A DNA stretch of 57,949 nt from Bacteroidota bacterium (GTDB lineage: Bacteria; Bacteroidota; Ignavibacteria; Ignavibacteriales; Melioribacteraceae), in NCBI GenBank assembly GCA_023381535.1, contig JAMCSN010000208.1, forward strand, positions 1-57,949, written 5' to 3'. Under the pieces are notes generated by a model, which saw only the letters and a list, made by a program, of their open reading frames with translations, searched no databases and was not told where the DNA came from. The position numbers were made by a program, and so were the translations under genes. Positions 16,568-26,651 of the stretch are shown piece after piece (position 1 is the first letter of the stretch; every line of letters begins with the position of its first letter).

Positions 16568-19500
16568 TTATACTCCCTCATCATAATTCAGAATTGGACG
16601 CAGCCACTTTTCCGCTTCCTTCAAACTGATACCTTTACGTTTTCGGTAGTCATCAACTTGATCTTTGCCGATTTTTCCAACAGTAAAATATTTTGATTCG
16701 GGATTAGCAAAATACAATCCGCACACTGATGCTGCGGGATACATCGCCAAACTTTCGGTTAACTTTATTGAAGTATGTTTTTCTGCATCCAGCAATTTCC
16801 AGATAGTCAGTTTCTCCGTGTGATCGGGTTGAGCGGGATAACCGGGCGCGGGACGGATACCGTGATATTTTTCATCGATCAATTCTTTATTGGATAGAGT
16901 TTCATTTGTTGAGTAACCCCAAAGTTCTTTTCTTACTTTTGAGTGAAGTAGTTCCGCAAACGCTTCTGCGAGCCGGTCTGCAACCGCTTTTGTCATAATT
17001 GCGTTGTAATCGTCATGATCTCTTTCAAACTTTTCAACAATCTTTTCAATTCCAATTCCAGCAGTTACGGCAAACATTCCGATATAATCTTTCGCACCGG
17101 AATCTTTCGGCGCAATGAAATCAGATAATGCAAGATTCGGTATTTCTCCCGACTTAACTGACTGCTGTCTTATTGTGTGAAGAGTTTCAAGAATTCCAGA
17201 TCGCGATTCATCGGAATAAATTTCGATATCTTCTTCCAACGAATTAGCCGGGAACAAGCCGACAATTCCGTTTGCAGTTAAACTCCTTCCGGAAATTATT
17301 CGATCCAACAACTTATTGGCATCGTCAAAAATTTTCTTCGCCTCTTTGCCGTAGTCTTTATTCTCAAATATGTCCGGGTAACGCCCCTTCAATTCCCATG
17401 TTAAGAAGAATGGTGTCCAGTCAATGAAATTTCTGATTTCAGTGAGAGAATAATTTTGATAAAGTGTAACGCCAAGCTTAGCCGGTTTTGTAATCGGAAT
17501 TTTTCCCCAATCAAGTTTCAACTTGTTTGTTTTGGCTTTTTCAAATGACAAGTACTCCCGCGTTTCATGTCTCCGGGAATGATCTTCACGAAGTTTGGAA
17601 TATTCTCGTTTAACTCCTTCCGAAAATTTTTCCCGTGTTTCTTTGTTGAGCAAATTGCTAACCACATTTACGCTTTTGGATGCATCGAGAACATGGATTG
17701 TCGTTTGAGAATATTCCGGCTCAATTTTGACTGCAGTGTGGACACGCGATGTTGTTGCGCCGCCGATGAGAAGGGGAAAGTCGAGTTTCAAGCGATTCAT
17801 TTCTTTGGCAACATGAACCATTTCATCTAGCGATGGTGTGATCAGTCCGCTCAACCCGATTATATCAACATTTTTTTCGACTGCCGTCGAGAGGATTTTG
17901 TCGGTCGGCACCATCACGCCGAGATCGATTATATCATAATTGTTACAGCCAAGCACAACACCGACAATATTTTTTCCGATATCGTGAACGTCGCCTTTTA
18001 CTGTTGCCAACAAAATTGTTCCAGCCCCACCCCGGCCCTCCCCCAAGGGGAGGGCTGAAGTTTCACCTAAATCTTCCCCGGAGGGAAGGACTTTTAAATC
18101 TTCTCTTTCTTTTAGTTTAGTAAGAATTTTTTCTAAAACTTTTTCAACTTCATTTATCACTTCATCATTTGTGAACCGTATAACTTCGAAACCATGTTCG
18201 TTCAGCCATTGAGTTCTAATTTCATCCGATTCTTTATTCTCCGGCAATTGGTGAATCAGTCCGTCAATTTCAACCACTAACATTTTAGAAAGACAAACAA
18301 AATCGACAATGTATTTACCAATGATATGTTGTCTGCGGAATTTATAATTTTCAAGTTGTTTGGATTTCAAGAACTCCCAAATAATTGATTCTGCATTTGT
18401 CGACTCTTTGCGATGTGCAAGAGCAAACTCTTTCAACTTTCCATACAGAGTTGGGTCGGCTGTTTGCCATCCGAACTGGTTGTTTTTAAAAGCCCCTTCC
18501 CTTAGGGAAGGGGTTTGGGGATGGGCGATAAAGGGTTCGAGATATGCCACCGCTTTCTTCATCACTCGGGCGCTCTTTACGACTTGAGGCAAAAACATTT
18601 TGCCGGAACCAAATAAGTCACCGACAATATTCATCGCGTCCATTAGCGGTCCCTCAATTACATCAAGCGGCTTCGGATATTTCTTTCTCGCTTCTTCAAT
18701 ATCCAACTCGACGTATTCAACAATACCTTTAACAAGCGCGTGCTTCAATCTTTCTTCAACCGGTTCTTTTCTCCATTCATCCTCAAGCTTTGCGCCTTTG
18801 ACATCTTGAGTCAAAGTATTCGCGAATTCAACCAGTCGCTCCGTTGCATCCGGTCTTCTGTTCAACAAAACGTCTTCAACTCTTTCCAAAAGATCTTTCG
18901 GAATTTCTTCATAGACGGCAAGCTGACCGGCGTTGACAATTCCCATATCCATTCCGGCTTCGATCGCGTGAAAAAGAAAAGCCGAGTGCATTGCTTCGCG
19001 CACTTTATCGTTTCCACGGAATGAAAATGAAATGTTGCTTACGCCGCCGCTGACTTTTGCAAGCGGAAGATTTTTCTTAATCCATTTTACCGCTTCGATA
19101 TAGTTTAGCGCATACTGATTGTGTTCTTCGATACCGGTTGCAATTGCAAAAATATTCGGGTCGAGAATTATGTCCTGCGGCTGGAATCCGACTTCTTCGG
19201 TAAGAATTTTATAAGCGCGCCGGCAAATTTTTATTTTTTTTTCGAGTGTATCGGCTTGCCCTTCTTCATCAAACGCCATAACGATTGCCGCGGCGCCGTA
19301 ACGTAATATTTTTCTTGCGTGCTCTTTGAAAACCTCTTCGCCTTCTTTCATCGAGATAGAATTAACAATTCCTTTGCCTTGCAAACATTTCAATCCGGCT
19401 TCAATCACCGTCCATTTGGAAGAGTCAAGCATAATGGGAACGCGCGCGATATCCGGCTCGGTGGAAAGCAGATTGAGAAACTTGGTCATCGTTTCTTCGG

Positions 19501-20719
19501 AGTTGATAAGCCCTTCATCCATATTGATGTCGAGAACTTGAGCGCCGTTCTCAACTTGGTCCCGCGCTACGGAGAGAGCTTCTTCAAATTTATTTTCTTT
19601 GATGAGCCGTGCAAATTTTTTCGATCCGGTTACGTTGGTGCGTTCGCCGATGTTCACAAAATTTGTGTCGGGACGAAAGGTAAGCGGTTCCAATCCGCTC
19701 AGACGGAGATAGGGCTCAACCTTCGAAATTTTTCTCGGAGGAAATTTCTTTGCGACTTCAGCAAAAGCTTTTATATGATCCGGCGTTGTGCCGCAGCATC
19801 CGCCGACAACATTGAAATATCCTTCGCGTGCGTATTCTTCCAAAACTTTTGCCATCGAAGCCGGTGATTCGTCGTATCCGCCGAATTCGTTCGGCAGCCC
19901 GGCGTTCGGATATAAACTGATGAAAACGTTTGCGATGTTCGATAATTCCGAAATGAATGAGCGCATTTGTGTTGGACCGAGCGAACAATTTAAACCGACG
20001 CTCAATAAATTTTTTGTGTGCGCAATTGAAATCCAAAATGCTTCCGTGTTTTGCCCGGAAAGTGTTCTGCCGCTCATGTCCACGATTGTGCCCGAGATCA
20101 TTATTGGAATTTGATTGTTCGTTTCGTCGCACAGTTCCATGATTCCGTAGAGCGCGGCTTTCGCGTTCAACGTGTCGAAAATAGTTTCGATAAGAAGAAT
20201 GTCTGCGCCGCCGTCAATCAATCCGCGCGCTTCTTCTTTGTATGAATCCTTCACTTGATCAAAAGTAACTGCGCGGTAACCGGGATCGCCGACATTTGGC
20301 GAAAGCGATAATGTTTTGTTCGTGGGACCGAAAGCGCCGGCAACGAAACGCGGTTTATCCGGATTTTTTTTTGTGAATTCTTGAGCGGCTTCCTTTGCAA
20401 TGCGCGCCGCTTCAAAATTAATTTCATAAACCAAATGTTCGGTTTTGTAATCGGCTTGCGAAATTGACGTTCCGTTGAAAGTATTCGTTTCAATTATATC
20501 GGCTCCGGCTTCCAAATATGCTTCGTGAATACTTTTGATGATTTCCGGCTGCGTTAAAACCAGCAAATCATTGTTGCCTTTCAGATCAACCGGATGATCT
20601 TTAAATCTGTTTCCTCTAAACTGTTCTTCGGTTAGTTTATGGCGCTGAATCATCGTTCCCATCGCGCCGTCGAGCACCAAAATTCTTTCGGATAATATTT
20701 TTCTTAGTTTATTCAACAT
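16568..20719 (-). CDS. metH: Cobalamin-dependent methionine synthase with inserted DUF559 nuclease domain
   Basis: A 1383-aa protein; E. coli MetH is 1227 aa. Order: homocysteine S-methyltransferase domain with zinc ligands C245, C308 and C309 ([18 protein letters not shown]); methyltetrahydrofolate-binding domain from about residue 355 ([14 protein letters not shown]); cobalamin cap to about 730 (AYLEPFI); an extra segment, about residues 733-899; B12-binding domain with GDVHDIG (cobalt ligand H912) and [14 protein letters not shown]; and the AdoMet-dependent reactivation domain to the end ([13 protein letters not shown]). It makes methionine and regenerates tetrahydrofolate in the cytoplasm. 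The extra segment is in frame, lies at the surface linker between cap and B12 domain, and encodes a Vsr-like nuclease. Host motifs on both sides are intact, so activity is plausibly kept. No cobalamin riboswitch is visible upstream. Confidence 0.97.
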   Translation of the reverse strand: MLNKLRKILSERILVLDGAMGTMIQRHKLTEEQFRGNRFKDHPVDLKGNNDLLVLTQPEIIKSIHEAYLEAGADIIETNTFNGTSISQADYKTEHLVYEINFEAARIAKEAAQEFTKKNPDKPRFVAGAFGPTNKTLSLSPNVGDPGYRAVTFDQVKDSYKEEARGLIDGGADILLIETIFDTLNAKAALYGIMELCDETNNQIPIMISGTIVDMSGRTLSGQNTEAFWISIAHTKNLLSVGLNCSLGPTQMRSFISELSNIANVFISLYPNAGLPNEFGGYDESPASMAKVLEEYAREGYFNVVGGCCGTTPDHIKAFAEVAKKFPPRKISKVEPYLRLSGLEPLTFRPDTNFVNIGERTNVTGSKKFARLIKENKFEEALSVARDQVENGAQVLDINMDEGLINSEETMTKFLNLLSTEPDIARVPIMLDSSKWTVIEAGLKCLQGKGIVNSISMKEGEEVFKEHARKILRYGAAAIVMAFDEEGQADTLEKKIKICRRAYKILTEEVGFQPQDIILDPNIFAIATGIEEHNQYALNYIEAVKWIKKNLPLAKVSGGVSNISFSFRGNDKVREAMHSAFLFHAIEAGMDMGIVNAGQLAVYEEIPKDLLERVEDVLLNRRPDATERLVEFANTLTQDVKGAKLEDEWRKEPVEERLKHALVKGIVEYVELDIEEARKKYPKPLDVIEGPLMDAMNIVGDLFGSGKMFLPQVVKSARVMKKAVAYLEPFIAHPQTPSLREGAFKNNQFGWQTADPTLYGKLKEFALAHRKESTNAESIIWEFLKSKQLENYKFRRQHIIGKYIVDFVCLSKMLVVEIDGLIHQLPENKESDEIRTQWLNEHGFEVIRFTNDEVINEVEKVLEKILTKLKEREDLKVLPSGEDLGETSALPLGEGRGGAGTILLATVKGDVHDIGKNIVGVVLGCNNYDIIDLGVMVPTDKILSTAVEKNVDIIGLSGLITPSLDEMVHVAKEMNRLKLDFPLLIGGATTSRVHTAVKIEPEYSQTTIHVLDASKSVNVVSNLLNKETREKFSEGVKREYSKLREDHSRRHETREYLSFEKAKTNKLKLDWGKIPITKPAKLGVTLYQNYSLTEIRNFIDWTPFFLTWELKGRYPDIFENKDYGKEAKKIFDDANKLLDRIISGRSLTANGIVGLFPANSLEEDIEIYSDESRSGILETLHTIRQQSVKSGEIPNLALSDFIAPKDSGAKDYIGMFAVTAGIGIEKIVEKFERDHDDYNAIMTKAVADRLAEAFAELLHSKVRKELWGYSTNETLSNKELIDEKYHGIRPAPGYPAQPDHTEKLTIWKLLDAEKHTSIKLTESLAMYPAASVCGLYFANPESKYFTVGKIGKDQVDDYRKRKGISLKEAEKWLRPILNYDEGV
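18035..18055. repeat. GC-rich hairpin at the other edge of the metH insertion
   Basis: GCCCTCCCC and its exact complement flank a CAA loop. A second small hairpin (CTTCCC, loop CGGA, GGGAAG) lies just inside it at 18073-18088. Confidence 0.8.
18493..18513. repeat. GC-rich hairpin at one edge of the metH insertion
   Basis: CCCCTTCCC and its exact complement flank a TTA loop. It marks the 5' (protein N-terminal) edge of the DUF559 segment. Confidence 0.8.
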
Positions 20720-20804
20720 CTATTGTTAACCTTACCAGTCTTTTGTAGTTATAGGCGAATATACTTAAATTGATATCGAATTAAAATTTAGGGTTGGTGG
20801 AAAA

Positions 20805-21803
20805 ATGATTGTTGTAACCGGCGGCGCGGGGTTTATCGGCAGCGCTCTTGTGTGGAAGCTGAATAAAATGGGGGAAGATAAAATCATTATTGTTGATGAG
20901 CTTGGTAAGGATGAAAAATGGAAGAACCTGAACGGACTTCGCTTCGAAGATTTTTATCACAAAGACGATTTCATGGGATTGGTTCTTCAACGGCAGATTC
21001 AATTTAAAATTACCGCAATCATTCACCTCGGCGCATGTTCTTCAACAACTGAAAAAGATGCCGATTACCTGATGGATAATAATTTTCATTACTCGCAAGA
21101 ACTTGCAAAGTACAGTTTGGAAAAAGGAGTCCGCTTCATTTATGCTTCTTCGGCAGCAACTTATGGCGACGGTTCGAACGGTTACGAAGACGACGAAAAC
21201 AAAATGGAAAATTTGCGTCCGCTTAATATGTACGGCTACTCAAAATATTTGTTCGATACATGGATTAAGAGAAACGGTTTAATGAATCATGTTGCCGGAC
21301 TGAAATATTTTAACGTTTACGGTCCGAACGAATATCATAAAGGGGATATGCGCAGCGTTGTGCACAAAGCATTCGAACAAGTCCGCGATACCGGCAAGGT
21401 TAGACTTTTCAAATCTTATCACCCAGATTACAAAGACGGCGAACAGAAACGCGATTTCATTTACGTGAAGGACGCAGTTGACATGAGTCTTTTCTTCCTT
21501 GAACATCAGGACAAAAACGGAATTTATAATATTGGAACCGGTCGCGCGCAAACTTGGATTGATTTGGTAACGGCTCTCTTCGATGCGGTCGGCAAACCGG
21601 TCAACATAGAATTCATAGACATGCCGGAAGACATTCGCGAAAAGTACCAGTACTTTACCGAAGCAAATCTGAACAAATTGAAAAACGCCGGTTACAGCAA
21701 ACCGATAATGAATGTCCGTGACGGCGTAACGGATTACGTTAAAAATTATCTTTTAAAAGATTTTTACTTTGGGATGAAAAATGAGCAGCAGCACACAGCT
21801 TGA
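20805..21803 (+). CDS. hldD: ADP-L-glycero-D-manno-heptose 6-epimerase
   Basis: A 332-aa short-chain dehydrogenase/reductase of the extended type. The NAD(P)-binding GGAGFIG is at residues 6-12, ASSAATYGDG near 114-123 provides the catalytic Ser, and the YxxxK pair is Y143/K147. The YFNVYGPNEYHKGDMRSV and FIYVKDAVD segments match HldD/RfaD rather than generic epimerases. It makes ADP-L-glycero-D-manno-heptose for the LPS inner core. It heads a run of four closely packed genes; the downstream four-helix-bundle gene overlaps its 3' end by 23 bp. Confidence 0.93.
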   Translation: MIVVTGGAGFIGSALVWKLNKMGEDKIIIVDELGKDEKWKNLNGLRFEDFYHKDDFMGLVLQRQIQFKITAIIHLGACSSTTEKDADYLMDNNFHYSQELAKYSLEKGVRFIYASSAATYGDGSNGYEDDENKMENLRPLNMYGYSKYLFDTWIKRNGLMNHVAGLKYFNVYGPNEYHKGDMRSVVHKAFEQVRDTGKVRLFKSYHPDYKDGEQKRDFIYVKDAVDMSLFFLEHQDKNGIYNIGTGRAQTWIDLVTALFDAVGKPVNIEFIDMPEDIREKYQYFTEANLNKLKNAGYSKPIMNVRDGVTDYVKNYLLKDFYFGMKNEQQHTA

Positions 21804-22155
21804 AACTACCAAAGCGCGAAGCGAATTCAGAAAACGAATTTACTTTTTCACTTTGAAGCTGATTGAGTTTATCGATTCGCTTCCGAAAGACAACGTGACG
21901 CAGCGTATCAGCGATGAACTGTTCGGCAGCGGAACAAGCGTGATAAGCAATTACATCGAAGCGACGGCTGCATCGACCAAAAAAGATTTGGCAAACCATA
22001 CAATCTCCTCATTGAAATTTGCGAATGAATCGAAGTTGTGGCTTGCGCTGCTGCGCGATAGCAAACGCGCTCGCGCAGAAAAAGTAAAATGGTTTTTAGA
22101 CGAACTCGACGACATTTCCACCTCGTTAGCAAATTCAATCAACCAGCCGAAGTAA
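21781..22155 (+). CDS. Four-helix-bundle protein (S23 family), second copy in window
   Basis: A 124-aa helical protein of the same family as the one at 12544-12930 but quite divergent: KLIEFIDSLPKDNVTQRISDELF, SGTSVISNYIEATAASTKKD and a C-terminal helix. It begins inside hldD and is followed after 1 bp by the Nudix gene, so it is translated from the same message. Its role is unknown. Confidence 0.85.
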   Translation: MSSSTQLETTKARSEFRKRIYFFTLKLIEFIDSLPKDNVTQRISDELFGSGTSVISNYIEATAASTKKDLANHTISSLKFANESKLWLALLRDSKRARAEKVKWFLDELDDISTSLANSINQPK

Positions 22156-22156
22156 T

Positions 22157-22621
22157 ATGCAGCTCGCCACACTTTGTTACGTGATGAAAGATGATAAAAC
22201 GTTGATGTTGTTCCGCAACAAAAAGAAGAACGACGTTCACGAAGGAAAATGGAACGGACTCGGCGGAAAATTTGAGCAAGGCGAAACCCCGGAAGAATGT
22301 GTTATCCGTGAGATAAAGGAAGAGAGCGGTTTGCTGATTAAGAATCCGTCGCTGCGCGGGTTCATAACATTTCCAATGTTCGACGGGAAGAAAGACTGGT
22401 ACGTTTTTCTTTATGTCGCGCGAAATTTCAAAGGCAAACTTTTAAATTCACATGAAGGCACTTTGGAATGGATTCCCAACGAGAAACTTCTTGATTTGAA
22501 TTTATGGGAAGGGGACAGAATTTTTATTCCGTGGCTCTTTCAAGACAAATTTTTTTCCGCGAAGTTTGATTATGCAAATGGTAAATTTGTTAAGCACTCG
22601 GTTGAGTTTTATCAATTTTGA
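22157..22621 (+). CDS. Nudix hydrolase, MutT/8-oxo-dGTP diphosphatase type
   Basis: A 154-aa protein with a perfect Nudix box: G37, E43 and R51-E52-x-x-E55-E56-x-G58. The start LATLCYVMKDDKTLMLFRNKKKND and the NGLGGKFEQGE segment resemble the MTH1/YtkD-like group, which hydrolyses oxidised purine nucleoside triphosphates. It is packed tightly in the hldD transcription unit, with the preceding stop 1 bp away. Confidence 0.9.
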   Translation: MQLATLCYVMKDDKTLMLFRNKKKNDVHEGKWNGLGGKFEQGETPEECVIREIKEESGLLIKNPSLRGFITFPMFDGKKDWYVFLYVARNFKGKLLNSHEGTLEWIPNEKLLDLNLWEGDRIFIPWLFQDKFFSAKFDYANGKFVKHSVEFYQF

Positions 22622-22633
22622 GTGAGGCATACC

Positions 22634-23560
22634 ATGAAAAGGTTTAGACGAAACATGTCCGATGATTCGGATTTAATCGAGAGATTAAATCGTGACCGGA
22701 TCGGCGCGGAGACCGTTCTTAATCAAAGGTTTGTTCTCTTCTTGGTTGTATTCGCTGTAGTAATTGTTATCGCTTTGAACTCGCAGAAAAAAATATTTTT
22801 CTTGTCACTGCTTTTTGTCGGATTGATTATTTGCTGGGTTCTCGCCTACATAGTCATAATCGCTGCAAGAAAAGTCGGTTACCTGGTCAAGCAAATTCAT
22901 GTAAATGATCCGGAGTCGAAAATAGTTGATCGGAAAGGCGGCGGGCGAAGCGTAAGATTCCTGCTCGGTTATTTCATTCCCATTTTTTGTTCCGCACTTT
23001 TAACCATTGCTTTCTTAACCGGTGCGTTTGGATTTATGGATGCGTATTTGTTGCCTACTAGCATCGGCACAACTGCAGTGGAAAACAAAGCAAAGGAAAT
23101 CGGTTCAGAAATTAAAAAGCAGCTTGAACCGCAGAAAGATGAAACCCAGAGTCATTTCAAAAGCGTTGACAGCGTGATAATGCTTTCCAAACCTCTGCCC
23201 GAAAAGAAAACAACTGCGCAAACAAATGCGTTTCAAAGTTCTAAGCCAACTTCACATGCGAATAAATACTCGCCCAACTTCAAAAGCATCGATAGCGTAA
23301 TCGCTCTCGGCAATCCTCCAGCAAAACAAAAGTTTAAACCCTCGCCTTATGTGCCGAGAAAACAGGCAATAGAGGAAAGCATCAAACCGGATCCGCATTT
23401 CAAAAGTATTGACAGTGTTACTGTTAATGTGAAGTCGGGACAAACAGGTAAGAAGACAAAAGAATTAAATATCGATACGAACAAAGCCAAGACAAAAAAG
23501 AAGATTGCACCTTCACCTCATTTCGAAAACATCGACAGCGTTATCACGAAACCGAAATGA
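22634..23560 (+). CDS. Membrane protein with four ~41-residue tail repeats
   Basis: About 308 aa. ATG 22634 is preferred to GTG 22622 because a GAGG sequence sits 7 bp before it. A short charged N-terminus is followed by three hydrophobic segments (about residues 35-55, 57-80 and 115-140). The C-terminal half is a hydrophilic, Lys/Pro-rich tail in which a core (H/N)F(K/E)(S/N)(V/I)DSV recurs at residues 174, 215, 255 and 296, nearly every 41 residues. I do not recognise the family. The tail could be periplasmic and bind a wall component, or be a flexible docking region; both are guesses. It ends the hldD unit. Confidence 0.7.
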   Translation: MKRFRRNMSDDSDLIERLNRDRIGAETVLNQRFVLFLVVFAVVIVIALNSQKKIFFLSLLFVGLIICWVLAYIVIIAARKVGYLVKQIHVNDPESKIVDRKGGGRSVRFLLGYFIPIFCSALLTIAFLTGAFGFMDAYLLPTSIGTTAVENKAKEIGSEIKKQLEPQKDETQSHFKSVDSVIMLSKPLPEKKTTAQTNAFQSSKPTSHANKYSPNFKSIDSVIALGNPPAKQKFKPSPYVPRKQAIEESIKPDPHFKSIDSVTVNVKSGQTGKKTKELNIDTNKAKTKKKIAPSPHFENIDSVITKPK

Positions 23561-23595
23561 TGTTTGTCGGTTAGCTCATTCTGTCGGCAGTCGTT

Positions 23596-24387
23596 TCAAA
23601 ATCTTCGTTCCAAGAAACTGAGAATCAAATCATTAACACATCCCGGGTTTTCTAAAACCGACATGTGTCCCGCTTGAGGAATGACTGCAAACTCCGAGTG
23701 CGGAATTTTTTCTGAAAGAGTTCTCATTAAAGGGGGCGGACTAAGTTTATCGAATGAACCGCTGAGAACCAAAGTTGGAATTTTTATGTGAGGAAGAAAC
23801 GGTGTTGTATCGGTTCTGCTGACTAAGGCAATCAATGCGCCTTTCACACCGGTGGGATCGTTCTTGTGTGTTTTGAACAAAGTGTTGAGAAAAAGTTTTT
23901 CGTTCTCTTTTACTGTGTCTTCGGCAAAACAATTTGTTACGAACGGATCAACAAACTTTATTAATCCTTCCGTGTTGATCTGATCGATACCGGCGGCACG
24001 TTTTAATTTTGCCGCGTTATCGTCGGCTTCGGATTTTGTGCCGCACAAAATTAATCCGCCGAATTTGTCTTGCCGCTTTTCAACCGCGCGCAAAACGATA
24101 TAACCGCCCATTGAATGCCCGCATACAATCGGTTTGGGCAGTGCCAGTTCATTTATGACAGAAAACAAATCGTCAACGTACGCTTCCATTGTGTACTGCC
24201 CGTCGCCCACATAACTTTCTCCGAGTCCTCTCACGTCGTACGCGACACAATAATATTTATCTTTCAAAGCTTCGATTTGAAATTCCCAAATTGAATGATC
24301 GAACGGAAAACCATGCACAAATACAACCGGCTGATTGTAGCTTTCCCCGAACGTGTGAACTGACAAGCTGTTGATAGTTTGTTTCAT
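23596..24387 (-). CDS. Alpha/beta-fold hydrolase
   Basis: A 263-aa cytoplasmic protein with the oxyanion strand VVFVHGFPFDHSIW at 21-34, nucleophile elbow GHSMGG with Ser92, acid loop LVLSGSFDKLSPP near 215, and catalytic His241 in AGHMSVLENP. It resembles 3-oxoadipate enol-lactonase/esterase-like members; the substrate cannot be told. It is convergent with the preceding repeat-protein gene. Confidence 0.9.
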   Translation of the reverse strand: MKQTINSLSVHTFGESYNQPVVFVHGFPFDHSIWEFQIEALKDKYYCVAYDVRGLGESYVGDGQYTMEAYVDDLFSVINELALPKPIVCGHSMGGYIVLRAVEKRQDKFGGLILCGTKSEADDNAAKLKRAAGIDQINTEGLIKFVDPFVTNCFAEDTVKENEKLFLNTLFKTHKNDPTGVKGALIALVSRTDTTPFLPHIKIPTLVLSGSFDKLSPPPLMRTLSEKIPHSEFAVIPQAGHMSVLENPGCVNDLILSFLERRF

Positions 24388-24500
24388 TTTAGTCCCGGTT
24401 TAAGAGAGCGGTTTTTGATATTGAAAATAATAATTCTCTTTGTGTAAAACGAAAAGGAAGGTGGGAAAGTTCTCAACGATGCCGGATACGAAAAGCGCAT

Positions 24501-26651
24501 TTAGAAGTAATACAAATATTTTATTTTGAAGACGGCAACACGGTCAGTCAGATCAAGCGTTCCCATCGGGTTGTTTCTATCATGTACTTCATTCAATGCA
24601 AAATAGATCCAGCTCTTCGGCGAAAATTGGTATGCGAAAAGCGCACCGATGAAAATTCTTTCCATCCGGCCAGTAGAGCGAACAAAAACATTATCGACAT
24701 AAACCGTTGCACTCATATCATTAATTGGCGTTAACGTGAAATAGGGGCGAGTGTTGTAAATTATATCTTCAATGACGCCGCCCGGTTTTCCTTCAATCCA
24801 AATATTGAAAGATGTTCCCACTTGAAGAATGTTCAAAGCTTTCCATGAAAACTGTCCGCCGAATGATCCGAATGAACCGAGATAATTTCTGTAGAAATTG
24901 TAAGTCTTTGCATAACTGCCGTAAAAATTTGCATTCCATTTTGCCTGGTTGATCCGTATGCTGTGATCTATTTCGTATGAATCGTACGGAATGCTGGAAT
25001 CTTTAGAGCGACCGGCAATCATGTCTATTTCAAATCCCCAATTGCTTTTGAACTGCATGTTGTAAACGAGTACCGCGGCGTGATCGGTGTATCCTTCAAC
25101 TTTTTTATAATTGAACGAAGCGCCGCCGAAAATTAATATTTGCGAAACTGGTCCGTCTTTCGGATACCAAATTGGTCCGGTAATTCCTGTTAACTCTGCT
25201 GTTCCGATCCAAGGGACATATCCGACTTGATTAATATCGAAATTGCTGCCGACATATCTTGACCGGACAAACGTAACCCACGAGGTTCCAAAACGTGTGA
25301 AGCCGGCTGATGCCGCAAAATCGCCTTCGGAATTTTTTATTGAACGCGCAATTTGGTATGCAAGCTGCCAATCGGATTTGCGCAGCGCGCCGTCGATATC
25401 AAGTACGCCGTAAGTATTATTGCCTGCCTGTTTTCCAACGAACAAAACTCCGAGCGAAGAATTTTCCATGATTTGTCTTTTCACTCTCCCGGAGACAAAC
25501 ACTGCAGAAGGTTCCGTAGCTTGTGATCCGTCGTAATTCGTGAAATCTTTTTCACCGGTTCGAGCGACAAATCCGCCATACTCCCAATCGTTAAATCTGC
25601 CGAAAGCTTTTGCGCCGAATGAAAGCGGCACTTCGGAACCATCGGGTAATTTTCTTCCGATTCTGCGCGAGTAGAAAAGATTGAGCGGACTGTAAAAACC
25701 AGTGCTGTGCTGTTTGCCCGAAGGCATAAAAATTTCATTGCCTTGAATAAAAAACGGGCGGCGTTCGCCATAAAATGTTTCGTAACGTGAAATGTTAAAC
25801 GTGTAAGGATCGGCTTCGATCTGCGCAAAATCCGGATTTGCAGTTGCCTGAAAAGTCAATTGCGGAGAAGGATTGTAAAAAATATCCAGACCGGCGTGAG
25901 GATCAACTTTGTATTTGTTGTTACCAAGATAATTTATCATGCCGAAGACAACCGGATATAATTCAAGATTCAAACCTTTGATTGAAGGATGAAAATCCTC
26001 GAATACAAGTTTACCGAATTTCGAAATTCGCTGACCTTCGTTCTGTTCGTACTTGCACCAATACAAATCTTCGGAATTGATCGGGCGCCAGCGGTCGAAG
26101 TCCAGACCCCAGTCGTTCAATTTTTCGTCGTACTGAATTGATTTGTAAGGAATTTCCATTTCGATGACAAATCCCCAATCATAAATTTTTGCTGCGGAGA
26201 ACCAGATGCCATCCCAGCTGTAATCGCGGTTGCGGGCATCATCCAACAAACGGCAGTCGGCACGCGCACCGGCGGCGTTAACGGCAAATTTGTAAGCTGT
26301 TCTATTATCGTTAAACGTATCGAGCATAATAGAAACAATGTCGCCGCCTCCGTTGTCAAGATTTCCTGTGTTCTGCTGAATATTTTCTTTTTCATCGTAA
26401 CAAACAATTAAGCAGTAAAGCGCGGTTTCAGTGGTTAGAACTTTGGCGTAAGTTTTTCTTGAAGGCGGTTTGCCGTAAAACGGCTGCAGCTGAAAAAAAT
26501 CTGTTGCTGAATCTGCTTGTGCCCACGCACCGTCTATCACGCCGTCAATCTTTATAGGAGTATCTATTTTTTTTAACTTTAAAATTTTTTCACTATTGCC
26601 CGCAAAGAGAAGAATTGGAAAGAGGATAAAGACAGTAAGAAAATTTCTCAT
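24501..26651 (-). CDS. Outer-membrane protein with CBM9-like N-domain and DUF5916 barrel
   Basis: A 716-aa secreted protein. After the signal peptide (about 1-18) comes a CBM9-like beta-sandwich with KIDGVIDGAWAQA, ALYCLIVCYDEK, and DIVSIMLDTFNDNRTAYKFAVNAAGA. The second part has GLDFDRWRP, DFAQIEADPYTFNISRYETFYGERRPFFIQG, and many aromatic-rich strands ending KIKYLYYF, the usual layout of DUF5916 outer-membrane barrels. These are frequent in Bacteroidota and Gemmatimonadota; substrate and function are unknown. Confidence 0.88.
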   Translation of the reverse strand: MRNFLTVFILFPILLFAGNSEKILKLKKIDTPIKIDGVIDGAWAQADSATDFFQLQPFYGKPPSRKTYAKVLTTETALYCLIVCYDEKENIQQNTGNLDNGGGDIVSIMLDTFNDNRTAYKFAVNAAGARADCRLLDDARNRDYSWDGIWFSAAKIYDWGFVIEMEIPYKSIQYDEKLNDWGLDFDRWRPINSEDLYWCKYEQNEGQRISKFGKLVFEDFHPSIKGLNLELYPVVFGMINYLGNNKYKVDPHAGLDIFYNPSPQLTFQATANPDFAQIEADPYTFNISRYETFYGERRPFFIQGNEIFMPSGKQHSTGFYSPLNLFYSRRIGRKLPDGSEVPLSFGAKAFGRFNDWEYGGFVARTGEKDFTNYDGSQATEPSAVFVSGRVKRQIMENSSLGVLFVGKQAGNNTYGVLDIDGALRKSDWQLAYQIARSIKNSEGDFAASAGFTRFGTSWVTFVRSRYVGSNFDINQVGYVPWIGTAELTGITGPIWYPKDGPVSQILIFGGASFNYKKVEGYTDHAAVLVYNMQFKSNWGFEIDMIAGRSKDSSIPYDSYEIDHSIRINQAKWNANFYGSYAKTYNFYRNYLGSFGSFGGQFSWKALNILQVGTSFNIWIEGKPGGVIEDIIYNTRPYFTLTPINDMSATVYVDNVFVRSTGRMERIFIGALFAYQFSPKSWIYFALNEVHDRNNPMGTLDLTDRVAVFKIKYLYYF

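Larger units (their letters stand above)
18023..18523 (-). mobile_element. In-frame DUF559 endonuclease-domain insertion inside metH
   Basis: About 500 bp with no counterpart in standard MetH. It encodes a DUF559 (Vsr/MutH-like, PD-(D/E)xK) nuclease domain: [19 protein letters not shown], then [14 protein letters not shown] with D806, then VVEIDG with E817 and D819, and ending in [21 protein letters not shown]. Both edges are GC-rich hairpins (18493-18513 and 18035-18055, plus 18073-18088) that translate to low-complexity TPSLREG and LPLGEGRGG peptides. There is no independent ribosome site and no intein splice residues. The segment appears to be a small selfish or palindrome-borne element maintained by staying in frame. 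Exact ends are inferred from where MetH similarity stops and restarts. Confidence 0.8.

Noticed and set aside
18023..18523. Intein in metH
   Set aside because: No N-terminal Cys/Ser splice residue, no HNC/HNS ending and no Hint-domain motifs; the embedded domain is Vsr-like, not LAGLIDADG or HNH within a Hint fold.
19319..19867. 182-aa plus-strand open frame opposite metH
   Set aside because: Shadow frame of a well-conserved gene; no start signal and no family likeness.
20720..20804. Cobalamin or SAM riboswitch before metH
   Set aside because: Only 85 bp separate metH from divergent hldD and no conserved riboswitch element is visible.
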